A stretch of DNA of 64,000 nt from Planctomycetota bacterium (GCA_029558835.1 JAKQDH010000147.1:112370-176369); one strand, 5' to 3'; counted from the stretch's first letter, positions 42,947-51,273 are shown. Translations and numbers: made by a program. Notes: generated from the sequence alone by a model not told the origin.

Positions 42947-42952
42947 GCGCTC

Positions 42953-43870
42953 ATGTCGCGCTTTTCCTGCGGCCATGTTGCCCGTCGGTTCGGCTGTCTG
43001 GTGATGGTGGGGGTTGCGGCGGGGGGCTGCGCCGGCAGTAAGTGGTGGCCGTTGTCGGCGTGGGCGCCGAAGCGCGCGCCCGCGACCGAGGCGTCCGCTT
43101 CCGACCTGCTCGATCCTACGTTCCTGAAATCAGACCGCGGCTCGTCGGTGCCGCTCGAACTGGTGCAGCTCGAGTTTGACGTACTGCGCGCGGAGTTCCC
43201 CCTCGAGGGTGTCCGCCACGCCGCGAAGCTGTGGAACCACGTGGATGAGCTGCGCTACGACACGCAACTCGGGGCGCTGCTGGCCCGGAATGGCCTGCGG
43301 ATCGGGGCCGCCCCCGCCGGCGCGTGGCCGGCGTTGCGGGCGGTGTTCACGGCCGGCCGGGCCCGCGTGCAACAGACTCAGCAGGTGGTGCAGGCCCCGG
43401 CGCCGCTGACCATCGATCTGGCCACCCTGCCGGAACCACAGACGATCTTCACCTTCGACCGCGAGGGGCGCATGGCCGGTAAGACCTACCCCGCAGGGAC
43501 CAAGCTCGTTCACCTGGGCTACGTGGTGCACCCCGAGTTGGACGGTTGCACTGACGTCAGCATCGCGCTGGAGATCAGGGAACCTGCGGTGCCGGGCGGG
43601 TGGCAGCCGGGCGAGGACCTGATGGCGGACCAGCCCCGCGGGCCCAGCCACGTGTTTCCCGCGCTGAACGTGGTGCTGACGTTGCGGCCCGAGGAGTTCC
43701 TGCTAATCGGCCCCAGCGCCACGGGTCCGCAGGCCAATGAGTACGTTCTCGGGGAGCGCTTCTTCACGGAGGCTCGCGGCGGCGAACGCTTCGAGACGGT
43801 CCTGTGCGTCGCCCCGCGGGTGTTTCGCCCGGCGGCCAACCCGCGGACCGGCAAGGGCGGACGACCATGA
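42953..43870 (+). CDS. Lipoprotein of unknown function, coupled to a histidine kinase
   Basis: A 305-residue lipoprotein. The N-terminus MSRFSCGHVARRFGCLVMVG to AAGGC is a signal with lipobox near residue 26. The mature part includes LVQLEFDVLRAEFPLEG, VDELRYDTQLGALLARNGLRIG, VHLGYVVHPELDGCTDVSIALE and LRPEEFLLIGPS. I do not recognise the family, though the style fits lipoproteins seen beside regulatory genes in Phycisphaerae. Its stop overlaps the start of the histidine kinase (ATGATGA), so the two are co-translated; the lipoprotein might act as its sensory partner, which is inference. Confidence 0.75.
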   Translation: MSRFSCGHVARRFGCLVMVGVAAGGCAGSKWWPLSAWAPKRAPATEASASDLLDPTFLKSDRGSSVPLELVQLEFDVLRAEFPLEGVRHAAKLWNHVDELRYDTQLGALLARNGLRIGAAPAGAWPALRAVFTAGRARVQQTQQVVQAPAPLTIDLATLPEPQTIFTFDREGRMAGKTYPAGTKLVHLGYVVHPELDGCTDVSIALEIREPAVPGGWQPGEDLMADQPRGPSHVFPALNVVLTLRPEEFLLIGPSATGPQANEYVLGERFFTEARGGERFETVLCVAPRVFRPAANPRTGKGGRP

Positions 43871-44982
43871 TGAGCGGCATCCTGGAAGCCGATCTCGACC
43901 GCTTCTATCGCCTGCTCTGCGAGCACGCCGGGGTGGCGCTCATCGGCACGAACCCCGAGCTGCGCATCCGCATCTGGAACGTGGCGGCCGCCCGCATGTT
44001 CGGTGCCGCGGCGGAGCGGATGCTGGGCACGGCGGCGATCTCCGTGGTGCCGCAGGAGCGGCGCGAACAAGCGCGGCAACTGCTGCAGCGGGCACTGGAG
44101 GCCGGGGAGAGCGGGGAGCTGGAGTTCCAATACCGCGATTCCCAGGGTGCCCGGCGGGAACTGTCCGGCACGACCACGCCGATCGTCTCCGAGACGGGCA
44201 TGCCCATCGGCGTGGCCATTTGTGTCCGCGACATCACCAACCGCATCCGGCTCGCCGACCAGTTGCACGAGAGCGGCAAGATGGCCGCGCTGGGCCAGAT
44301 GGCCGGCGCCTTCGCGCATCACTTCAACAACATCCTCGGCGGCATCATCACCAGCGTCGATTTCGCGGAGGCCAGCGACAGCCCGCTTACCAAGAGTCGC
44401 ATCCTCGAGCAGGTCAGCCGCTCGCTGACGCGGGCGACGGGCCTGCTGAGTTCGCTGCTGGCCTTCGCCGAGGGCGATCAGCGCGACGAGGACCTCAGCG
44501 ACTTCACGGAGATCATCAACGGCCTGGCGGACCAGTTCGACGCGGTGGCGCGCAAGAACGGCATTGACCTGGTGGTGGACCTGCCACGGCTGCCCGTGCT
44601 GGCGGTGCCGCGCATTCAGGTGATGACCATCCTGCGCAACGTGGTCCAGAACGCCATCGACGCCATGCCCGACGGCGGAACCCTGCTCATCAGGGTGGTA
44701 CAGGAGGCCGAGTGGATCGTAACCCGCGTTACCGACACGGGCTGCGGGGTGGCCGAGGCTGACCTGCCGCGCATCTTTGAGCCCTTCTGGAGCCGCAAGA
44801 CAATCGGCCCGCCGGGCAGCGGCACGCCCGCCCTCGGGCTGGGTCTGGCGGTGGCCCACGGCCTGCTGCAAATGATCGGGGGCACGATCGCCGCCACGTC
44901 CGAGGTGGGGCGCGGCTCCTGTTTCGAGATTCGTATTCCCGCGGACGCCGCCAACCGGATCCCCGCCCCGCCAGTGGGTTGA
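43867..44982 (+). CDS. PAS-domain histidine kinase
   Basis: A 371-residue cytoplasmic-type kinase with no membrane segment. Residues 8-130 form a PAS domain (ALIGTNPELRIRIWNVAAARMFG, then the PAC strand SGTTTPIVSETGMPIGVAICV). The HisKA helix is KMAALGQMAGAFAHHFNNILG; the acidic residue usually next to the phospho-acceptor His is a second His. The ATPase domain has N-box RNVVQNAIDAMPDGG, G1 TDTGCGVAEADL, F-box IFEPFWSRK and G2 GLGLAVAHGLLQMIGG. No response regulator is adjacent, so it is an orphan. The start overlaps the upstream lipoprotein stop. Confidence 0.9.
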   Translation: MMSGILEADLDRFYRLLCEHAGVALIGTNPELRIRIWNVAAARMFGAAAERMLGTAAISVVPQERREQARQLLQRALEAGESGELEFQYRDSQGARRELSGTTTPIVSETGMPIGVAICVRDITNRIRLADQLHESGKMAALGQMAGAFAHHFNNILGGIITSVDFAEASDSPLTKSRILEQVSRSLTRATGLLSSLLAFAEGDQRDEDLSDFTEIINGLADQFDAVARKNGIDLVVDLPRLPVLAVPRIQVMTILRNVVQNAIDAMPDGGTLLIRVVQEAEWIVTRVTDTGCGVAEADLPRIFEPFWSRKTIGPPGSGTPALGLGLAVAHGLLQMIGGTIAATSEVGRGSCFEIRIPADAANRIPAPPVG

Positions 44983-45444
44983 GCCGTTCTCTCTCCTCTC
45001 CGAGCGCGCCTCCCAGCGCATCAGGGTCGCCGAGAAGGATCACGCCCTGGGGAAGCCGGCAGGGTATGCCCGCGATGCTTCACCTTGATATTCTGCCGCA
45101 CCCGATGGGTTTCGCCGGTCGGACGCCGCGACAAACGGGACTACGCGCGAGCTCGGGGCTTGCCAAGGCGATCCTCCCTGGTCATCCTCTTGCGTGCAGA
45201 CGCGTTCCTTTCCGCCACGGCCGGGCTCTGCGCAAGCGGTCGTCGGCAGACAAGGAACGTTTCCCATTGGGCGGAATCCTTCCATCCCCCAAGTTGTGGA
45301 ACGGCGTTCGGTGGCACTCCGCCGGGCGCCTGGTTTGCCCGCTGCGTGGGGCAGTCCAGGCACGCAGTTGTAGAGGGGAGGCAAGCGGCGTCGGGCACTG
45401 GCAGCCCGGCCCGGAGGGCACCCGGTCTTGACTTGGGGTCGCGG
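44983..45444. other. Gap before rsgA
   Basis: About 460 bases with no recognised repeat or gene. A frame continuous with rsgA crosses most of it but lacks any domain and sits before the natural RsgA N-terminus. TTGACT at 45430-45435 has no -10 at the right distance. Confidence 0.3.
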
Positions 45445-46602
45445 ATGAGCACTTCAGGTGAACCAACTCCCCCCCAGAAGGGTCGCAAGGTCCGGGCAGA
45501 CCTGCGCCGCAACCGGCTGCAGCCCGGTCGCCGACGCGACTGGACGCAGCGTGCCCTAGCCGCCGAAGACCACGAACTGGACACCCGCAGCACCGAGAGC
45601 GTGTCGGCCAAGGGAGACCTGTCGCGGCGGCGCACGATCACCGTGCGTGATCGGGCCGCGGCCCTGGCGGCCGGGCTGCACCTCGGGACCGTGGTGGCGA
45701 TGCGCGGGCTGTACGCGGACGTGGACGACGGAACGGACCACTGGCCCTGCACGATTCGCCGGCTGCTGCGCACGCGCCTGATAGCCGAACGGCAGCCCAT
45801 CACAGTTGGGGATCGCGTGTACTTCCGGCCGCGAGTCGAGGCGGGCCAGGCGGAAAGCCGCACGGGCGTCATTGAAGATGTCGAGCCGCGTCACAGCCAG
45901 CTCTGCCGCCGCACCGATCGGCGCGTGCACGCGATTGTGGCCAACGTGGACCAGGTGCTGATCGTCACCTCGGCCGCCCTGCCTGATCCCAAGCCGCATC
46001 TGATCGACCGGTACATCGTGGCCACGCTGGCCGGAGGGATGACGCCCGTCATCTGCCTCAACAAGGTGGACCTGGATGCCGAGGGCGTGACCCGAACGCT
46101 GCTGGAGGTGTATCAGCAACTGGAGTATCCGACCTTGTGCACCTCGGTGGTGACCGGCGAGGGCATCGACGCGCTGCGCGGGATTCTGCACGACAAGGCC
46201 AGCGTGGTGGCCGGGCAGAGCGGGGTGGGGAAGAGTTCGCTGCTGAACGCCGTGCAGCCCGGCCTGAAGCTGAAGGTCGGCGACATCATCGAGCAGACGC
46301 AGAAGGGGCGGCACACGACGGTGACGGCCACGCTGCTGACGCTGGACGGGGGCGGCTACGTGGTGGACACGCCGGGCGTGCGTTCGTTCGATCTGTCGTT
46401 GCTGAATCCCCACGAGCTGGAGGTGTACTTCGCCGAGTTTGTGCCCCTGGTGCCCGCCTGCAAGTTCCCCGACTGCAGCCATACCCACGAGATCGGCTGC
46501 GCGGTGAAGGACGCCGTGGAGGCCGGCCGGATCAATCCACAACGCTACGAGAGCTACATCGGACTGTTCGCCGAAAGCGGCGGAGCGACCGGGGACTCGT
46601 GA
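45445..46602 (+). CDS. rsgA: Ribosome small-subunit biogenesis GTPase RsgA
   Basis: A 385-residue circularly permuted GTPase that helps mature the 30S subunit. An Arg-rich N-tail (about 1-85) precedes the OB fold (TVVAMRGLYADVDDG to VGDRVYFRP). The GTPase motifs occur in permuted order: G4 LNKVDLD, G5 TSVVTGEG, G1 GQSGVGKSS (from about residue 258), then G3 DTPGVRSFDL. The zinc knuckle C339-x4-C344-x-H346-x5-C352 (CKFPDCSHTHEIGC) is complete. ATG at 45445 is the last plausible start; the basic tail is longer than in E. coli but common in planctomycetes. Confidence 0.95.
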   Translation: MSTSGEPTPPQKGRKVRADLRRNRLQPGRRRDWTQRALAAEDHELDTRSTESVSAKGDLSRRRTITVRDRAAALAAGLHLGTVVAMRGLYADVDDGTDHWPCTIRRLLRTRLIAERQPITVGDRVYFRPRVEAGQAESRTGVIEDVEPRHSQLCRRTDRRVHAIVANVDQVLIVTSAALPDPKPHLIDRYIVATLAGGMTPVICLNKVDLDAEGVTRTLLEVYQQLEYPTLCTSVVTGEGIDALRGILHDKASVVAGQSGVGKSSLLNAVQPGLKLKVGDIIEQTQKGRHTTVTATLLTLDGGGYVVDTPGVRSFDLSLLNPHELEVYFAEFVPLVPACKFPDCSHTHEIGCAVKDAVEAGRINPQRYESYIGLFAESGGATGDS

Positions 46603-46651
46603 CGGCGCGCCCGGCACCCTGCGCCCCTGACAAGAACGTACAACGTTCGGC

Positions 46652-46689
46652 TTGACATGCTACTATGCGCGTAGTACTATGGCCATAGT
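46652..46689 (+). promoter_or_regulatory. BlaI-type promoter with overlapping palindromes
   Basis: TTGACA (46652-46657), exactly 17 bases, TACTAT (46675-46680). TACTA-N6-TAGTA (46661-46676) fills the spacer and the perfect palindrome ACTATGGCCATAGT (46676-46689) covers the -10 and the start site. TACTA/TAGTA half-sites echo MecI/BlaI operators, so autorepression by the gene just downstream is very likely. It also excludes earlier start codons at 46652 and 46679. Confidence 0.8.
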
Positions 46690-46711
46690 TAACACTCCGG
46701 AAGGTGATGAC

Positions 46712-47137
46712 ATGGGCGAGACGCTACCTCATATCACGTCTGCGGAACTGAAGATTTTAAAGATACTATGGAGTGACGGCCCCCAGACGGTCCGTCAGGT
46801 CAGGGACGCGCTGGCTAGCGAGGGAGGGGAGCCACCGGCCTACACCACGGTAATGACCCTGATGAAGCAGATGGCGGAGAAGGGGACGCTGCGTGTGGAC
46901 CGGCAGGCGCCGTCGTACGTGTACACAGCCGCGGTCCACCGCGAGCGCGTGTTGCGGCAGCGGCTGACGCAGTTTCTGCACACGGTGTTTGACGGGCAGG
47001 CGGCGGATCTGGTGCTGCACCTCGTCGAGGCCGCCGAGCTGAAGCCCGAGGATCTGCGTCGCATCGAATCCAAGATCGAGCAACAGGAGCGGGTGGAGCG
47101 GCGGAAACCAGCGAGCCCGCGGCAACAACGACGGTAG
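46712..47137 (+). CDS. BlaI/MecI-family repressor
   Basis: A 141-residue winged-helix repressor. ATG at 46712 is chosen because it follows the promoter and has GGAAGG seven to eight bases upstream. ITSAELKILKILWSDGPQTVRQVRDAL is the start of the DNA-binding domain, and YTTVMTLMKQMAEKGTLRVDRQ the recognition helix and wing; residues 85-120 form the dimer helices (RQRLTQFLHTVFDGQAADLVLHL). Family members are inactivated by cleavage triggered by a BlaR1-type protease, which is encoded six bases downstream. Confidence 0.93.
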   Translation: MGETLPHITSAELKILKILWSDGPQTVRQVRDALASEGGEPPAYTTVMTLMKQMAEKGTLRVDRQAPSYVYTAAVHRERVLRQRLTQFLHTVFDGQAADLVLHLVEAAELKPEDLRRIESKIEQQERVERRKPASPRQQRR

Positions 47138-47143
47138 TCCGAA

Positions 47144-48865
47144 ATGAGCCACTTCCTCACGGCGTTTGATCCCGGCGAAGTTGCAGCACGGGTGCTGCTG
47201 TGGCTGGCCCAGGGGCTGATCTACGGTTCGATCCTGGGTGGGCTGACCTGGATGGGCATCCGCCTGCTCGGCGCGCGACTGCGGCCGGGCATGGCGGTCG
47301 TGTTGTGGACCATCGTGTTGGTCAAGTTCGTCTGGCCCGTGGGGCCTGCGAGTCGGTTTTCGCTGGACAGTTGGCGAACCAGTCTGGCGACCCGGGCCGG
47401 CGGCAGCGCCGGCGCGGTCGACCTGGGCGGTTGGTTGGGAGGCTCGTTACTGTCGGACGAGGACGAACTGCCGATGGGCAACACCCACCCCGTACCGCCT
47501 GCGGGGGGGTGGCGACCCTGGGCGACCGGCCTGGGCGGAGTGTATGCCCTGGGCGTGGCTGGCATTCTGGCGACGCGGTTGCGGCGCTTCCGTCGCTTCC
47601 GGGCGAGGTGCTGGCAGTTACCCGAGGCGCCGCTGGCGTTGTATCCGCTGCTGGGCGCGCTCTGCCAGCGTCTGGGGATTCGCCGCCTGCCGGCCGTGCG
47701 GGTGGCGACCGACCTTCCCGCGCCGTTCGTGCTGGGGGTGTTTCGTCCGCTGTTGGTCTTGTCCGCTCGGCAGCTTTCGCGGCCGGCGGAGTTGGAAACG
47801 CTGATGGTTCACGAGCTCGCCCATTTCCGGCGGGGCGACCTGCTCGTGCGTTGCCTGCAATGGACGGCCGGAACGCTGTGGTTTTTCTGGCCACCGGTGG
47901 CGTGGGTAAACCGACGCCTCGATGCCGCCCGCGAGCTTGCCTGTGACTACTGGGCCCTTCGTCACGGCAGGCTGACCGCCAGCGAGTACGCGCGCTGTCT
48001 GCTGGAGGTGGTGCGTTGGGCGGGAGCGCGGCGTCCGGTCTACGCGGTGGCGAGCATGGCCACGGCCTGCACCAACATCGAAAGGAGAATCGACATGGTT
48101 TTGACGTTCGCTCCTCTTACTTCTCGTCGACCGGGCCGCATCCTGCTGGCCGGTGCCCTGCTGGTGGCGTGGGGTGCGTTCACCCTGGCCGGCGCGGCGC
48201 GTGCGGAGGAGGCCAAGAAGGTAATCAAAGCGAAGGGGGAGGCTTCCGCGACCGTGGAACAGGCGCAGAAGCACGTGCAATTCGTGGTCCAGCGGATGGC
48301 CGGCTACGCGGGGATCGACGTGGACAAGGACGGCGACACCTCCCGACCGGAGCGTACCGCGTTCGTGATCGCGGTGGTCCAGAGCATGCCGGAGCGCGCG
48401 TTGGCGCAGTACCCGGTGATGGACAAGAACTCCGACGGCAAGCTGGACTTCCACGAGGTGTACGGGTTCGTCCGCGGCTGGTTCCACCTGGACAAGTCCG
48501 AGCGGAAGGCGGCCGAGGCGATGCAGAACGCGGAAGCACTGCCCGAGCCCCAGCGCACGGAGGAGATGCAGCTTATCAAGAAGGAGGCGGGGGAAGCGTA
48601 TTGGGCCAGCATGGCTGAGGTGTTCAGCGCCTACGAGTGGCTGCTGGACGCGATGCCCCAGGAGCCCTCAGCGGAGGATGTGGCTGAGGTAAAAGAGCAA
48701 GTTGACCAGTACGAGGTGGAGCTGGTGGCCAAGCTGAAACAGAAGATCGGTGAAGCCGACGCGGCCGGCGACGCCGTGACGGTACGGGCACTGAAGAGCA
48801 AGCTCGGGTCGTTGCTGCCGCCCAAGGAGGAGGAACTGAAGAAGGTCAAGGAAAAGAAGGACTAG
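47144..48865 (+). CDS. BlaR1-like M56 metalloprotease with C-terminal EF-hands
   Basis: A 573-residue membrane protease. Helices near 15-40 and 45-65 precede a cytoplasmic zincin domain with HELAH at 223-227 and the downstream ligand Glu in DAARELACDYWAL (about 263). A further helix (about 333-354, ILLAGALLVAWGAFTLAGAAR) leads outside. The exported part does not resemble the penicillin-binding sensor of BlaR1; instead it has two EF-hand loops, DVDKDGDTSRPE (392-403) and DKNSDGKLDFHE (427-438), then a Glu/Lys-rich helical tail. Classical BlaR1 senses beta-lactam; here calcium or a calcium-dependent ligand is a reasonable but unproven signal. Its partner is the BlaI-type repressor upstream. No beta-lactamase is nearby. 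Confidence 0.9.
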   Translation: MSHFLTAFDPGEVAARVLLWLAQGLIYGSILGGLTWMGIRLLGARLRPGMAVVLWTIVLVKFVWPVGPASRFSLDSWRTSLATRAGGSAGAVDLGGWLGGSLLSDEDELPMGNTHPVPPAGGWRPWATGLGGVYALGVAGILATRLRRFRRFRARCWQLPEAPLALYPLLGALCQRLGIRRLPAVRVATDLPAPFVLGVFRPLLVLSARQLSRPAELETLMVHELAHFRRGDLLVRCLQWTAGTLWFFWPPVAWVNRRLDAARELACDYWALRHGRLTASEYARCLLEVVRWAGARRPVYAVASMATACTNIERRIDMVLTFAPLTSRRPGRILLAGALLVAWGAFTLAGAARAEEAKKVIKAKGEASATVEQAQKHVQFVVQRMAGYAGIDVDKDGDTSRPERTAFVIAVVQSMPERALAQYPVMDKNSDGKLDFHEVYGFVRGWFHLDKSERKAAEAMQNAEALPEPQRTEEMQLIKKEAGEAYWASMAEVFSAYEWLLDAMPQEPSAEDVAEVKEQVDQYEVELVAKLKQKIGEADAAGDAVTVRALKSKLGSLLPPKEEELKKVKEKKD

Positions 48866-48893
48866 ATCAGACCACGCCAAGGGGAAACCGGGA

Positions 48894-48992
48894 GGGTGGC
48901 ATGCCCAAGCCGAAGGCGCCGGCATGTGGTTGTGGAGGGGAGCGTCGGGCACGTGAGCAAGCGTGGCGGCGCTACGCTTGGCCATGCCACCC
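48894..48992. repeat. Family A element
   Basis: GGGTGGCATGCCCAAGCCG at the left and GCTTGGCCATGCCACCC at the right, 99 bases, nearly identical to 42773-42871 including the GTCGGGCACGTGAG middle. It lies about 30 bases after the M56 gene in a 376-base gap. Confidence 0.88.
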
Positions 48993-49134
48993 CAGGCGGT
49001 CGCTCGGTTTCCCTGTCCAGTGGAGCTACTTGGAAACCCGTCGGAAACCCTGGTTTCCCGAGGGGAGAGGCGTTGTGTGAAGGTGCCACGCCCTCTACCG
49101 CGGGCGAAGGTGGACAGAGGGTTGTGCATCAGCG

Positions 49135-49170
49135 CCTGCTTGCCCGCGACGATTGTCGCGGGTAAGCAGG
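49135..49170. repeat. Family B half element (single long hairpin)
   Basis: CCTGCTTGCCCGCGAC (49135-49150), loop GATT, GTCGCGGGTAAGCAGG (49155-49170): a 16-bp stem with one G-T pair. The GTCGCGGGTAAGCA word is shared with both family B elements, but the second hairpin is absent. Between a rightward and a leftward gene it could end both transcripts. Confidence 0.7.
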
Positions 49171-49241
49171 CCGCGTTGTACCGGGGGCACGCCGAAGGCG
49201 GGCGCGCCAACGGCTACCGGCCTGGGGATTCGGCTGCTGCT

Positions 49242-49868
49242 TCACGGTTGCGGTTCGGATCGCCGGCGCGGAATCGCGCCCGGTGCTTCACGGGCGTCGG
49301 GCGCGGCCGGCTCCAGGAGGGCCAGGTATTCGCGGTTGCCGCCGTGCCCCAGCAGCGGGCTGGGGAGCGTTCCCTGCACCGACCAGCCCAGCGTCTTGAC
49401 CGCGTGCAGGACGGAGCCGAGAACCTCTTCGGCCGCGTCCGGGGTCAGCACGCCACCTCGTAACCGCTCAGGCGGGGCCTCGTAGTGCGGCTTAATCAGC
49501 GTGATGACGTGCCCGCCCGGTTTCAGCAGGGTGGCCACGCGCGGCAGGACCTTCGCTTGCGGGGTCCAGCCCACGTCGATGGTGACCAGGTCCACCGGTT
49601 CGGGCAGTTCGACGTGCATGGCGTTGGTGCGTTCGAGGACGACGACGCGGGGGTCCTTGCGGAGCTTCCAGGCGAGCACGCCGTAGGCCGTGTCGACCGA
49701 GAAGACGCGCGCGGCGCCGTGTTGCCGGAGACAGTCAACGAAGCCGCCGACGTGGCTGCCCAAGTCGGCGCACACCTTGCCGGTCACGTCCAGCCCGAAG
49801 TGCCGCAAGGCCGCGTCGAGCTTCTCGCCGCCCCGGGAGACGAACGGTCTGCCTTCGGGATTGGACAT
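49242..49868 (-). CDS. TlyA-like RNA 2'-O-methyltransferase lacking the S4 domain
   Basis: A 208-residue FtsJ-type methyltransferase. ATG at 49868 gives SNPEGRPFVSRGGEKLDAAL, which aligns with TlyA after its S4 domain (YVSRGGxKL). ADLGSHVGGFVDCLRQHGA is the SAM-binding loop, where TlyA usually has DVGAS-TGGF; VDTAYGVLAWKLRKDPRVVVLERTN is diagnostic. VDLVTIDVGW and VITLIKPHYEAP hold the expected Asp and Lys of the catalytic set. TlyA modifies 16S and 23S rRNA cytidines in other bacteria. Without the roughly 60-residue S4 domain, substrate recognition must differ. The last 25 residues are Ala/Arg/Pro-rich. Confidence 0.85.
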   Translation of the reverse strand: MSNPEGRPFVSRGGEKLDAALRHFGLDVTGKVCADLGSHVGGFVDCLRQHGAARVFSVDTAYGVLAWKLRKDPRVVVLERTNAMHVELPEPVDLVTIDVGWTPQAKVLPRVATLLKPGGHVITLIKPHYEAPPERLRGGVLTPDAAEEVLGSVLHAVKTLGWSVQGTLPSPLLGHGGNREYLALLEPAAPDAREAPGAIPRRRSEPQP

Positions 49869-50306
49869 GGGGTGTGGTCCCGCGCGGGCGGAGAGCCTCA
49901 CGCGGCCGGGAAACCTGACGCGGCCGTCAACCCAGGGCCCCGCCGGCAGACGCCGGAGGCTCCCCTTCTTCCGCTAGGCGTGCCACTCCGCCGGCCGGCG
50001 TCATTATCGAGAACGCTGGTGCCGTGACAACGTGGGGGGCGCGAAAGCGGCGGCCGCTGAGCACTGTCCGAATAGGACTACGCGAATGGGAAGCTGGGAG
50101 GTGCCATGCTCAAGCCGAAGGCGCCGGCATGCTGGTGCAGACGGTAGCGTTGGGCACGTGGGAGCGCATGGCGGCGCTGCGCTTGGCCATGCCACCCTGG
50201 CCTCGCTGTCGATGATCGTGCCGTGTGGAGCTGTTTGGTCTTGGCATGGGGGAGCACGAGGTGGCCTGGGGTTTCCGGAGCGGGGAAGGCGACGTACACT
50301 CCAGTC
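49869..50306. other. Divergent gap with a family A element
   Basis: About 440 bases between the methyltransferase and a lipoprotein gene. It contains a family A copy (50100-50197) and, at its right edge, TTTCCG and TACACT (50296-50301 region) just before the next ATG. No gene is supported. Confidence 0.4.
50100..50197. repeat. Family A element
   Basis: Begins GGTGCCATGCTCAAGCCG and ends CTTGGCCATGCCACCC; internal GAAGGCGCCGGCATG and GCATGGCGGCGCTGCG match the other copies. The left end reads GGTGCCATGC as in family B, linking the two families. Confidence 0.85.
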
Positions 50307-51044
50307 ATGGCAACACAGGGCATAGGACGGCTGGTGGGGATCGAAGCGGTTGGGCTCCGGCGGCGACGGGTGTTGGCGGGGGGCTTGTTGCTGGCGTTGG
50401 GACTGGCGGGCGGCGTGGGCGGTTGTCAGCGCGATACGCGCTTGGCCGGGCGGAAGCTGCATGGAGCGCAGGTGCGGACGGTAACCCATTACGGCATCAC
50501 GCTCGACCAACAGGCGTCGCCGCAACAGGTGGCGTTCGTGGCGCTGCGGGCGATTCGGGACGACGTGCTGGCGGAGAATCAGGCGGCGCGCGACGCGGCC
50601 CTGGAGCGCCAGTTCGACGTCTGCGCGGGACACCGCATCCTGGAGAGCAACGTGCGCCGGCTGCGGCCGGAGGAGCACCTGTACGACGTGGTGTCGCATT
50701 GGGCGCCTACCGTGGCACACTACGCCCGCGGTTTCGAGACGGACTGGGATAAGGCGCAGGTGCGCCTCGTACTGCGTCAGCCGCCGGACCCAGGGAAACC
50801 GGAGAGCGCCCGCTGCGCCGTGCTGATGGAGGTGACGGACGCGACGGGCGGGCCGACGGCGTCGGCGGTGCTCGTGGTGCATCTGGCGAAGGACGACGGC
50901 TACTGGCGGGTGACACACCTGGGATTCGAGCGTGGTCGGCGGACGATTGCGGCCGCGGCGGCGGGGGCGGCCATTCCGGCACCGGGGCTGCCTGAGCCCG
51001 GCGGGACGGTACCCGGTGGGGCGGGAGCGTCGGGGCGCCCCTGA
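50307..51044 (+). CDS. Lipoprotein of unknown function
   Basis: A 245-residue lipoprotein. ATG at 50307 lies six bases after a -10-like TACACT, so the mRNA may be leaderless. A long signal region with RRRRVLAGGLLLALGLAGG ends in lipobox VGGC. The mature part has QASPQQVAFVALRAIRDDVLAENQAARDAALE, YDVVSHWAPTVAHYARGF and GYWRVTHLGFERG, a helical then beta arrangement suggestive of SnoaL/NTF2-like or DUF4878-type folds, which I note only as a possibility. A Gly/Ala/Pro-rich tail ends the protein. uvrA follows after 230 bases. Confidence 0.75.
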   Translation: MATQGIGRLVGIEAVGLRRRRVLAGGLLLALGLAGGVGGCQRDTRLAGRKLHGAQVRTVTHYGITLDQQASPQQVAFVALRAIRDDVLAENQAARDAALERQFDVCAGHRILESNVRRLRPEEHLYDVVSHWAPTVAHYARGFETDWDKAQVRLVLRQPPDPGKPESARCAVLMEVTDATGGPTASAVLVVHLAKDDGYWRVTHLGFERGRRTIAAAAAGAAIPAPGLPEPGGTVPGGAGASGRP

Positions 51045-51087
51045 TCCGCGCGGGGGCCTTGAACGAGGCGATGCGTTTCACCTCTCA

Positions 51088-51177
51088 CGTCGGCCACGGG
51101 GGGGGCGACGTTGCGTTGCGTCGGCTGCGGGGGGCGAGGCTGCTCCTGCGTCGGCCACGGGGTGCCGATGCCACGGG
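51088..51177. repeat. CGTCGGCCACGGGG direct repeats
   Basis: CGTCGGCCACGGGG occurs at 51088-51101 and 51149-51162, each followed by imperfect complements (GGCGACG, GCCGATGCC). The word is shared with 32951-32964. It lies upstream of the uvrA promoter. Confidence 0.55.
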
Positions 51178-51204
51178 GTGCTGCCCGAAGGACGGGCGCG
51201 GGCT

Positions 51205-51232
51205 TTGCGGGGCGGCTGCGGGCGGGTAGAAT
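51205..51232 (+). promoter_or_regulatory. Probable promoter of the split uvrA operon
   Basis: TTGCGG (51205-51210), 16-base spacer, TAGAAT (51227-51232), with a start site near 51239 and ATG at 51274. No LexA-type box is recognised around it. Confidence 0.5.
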
Positions 51233-51273
51233 GAGCGGTCGCGGTCCCGCGAGAGTGCCTGCCTGCGCAGCTT

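Noticed and set aside
46652..46711. Earlier start codons for the BlaI-type gene
   Set aside because: They fall within the promoter and operator, so they would not be in the mRNA.
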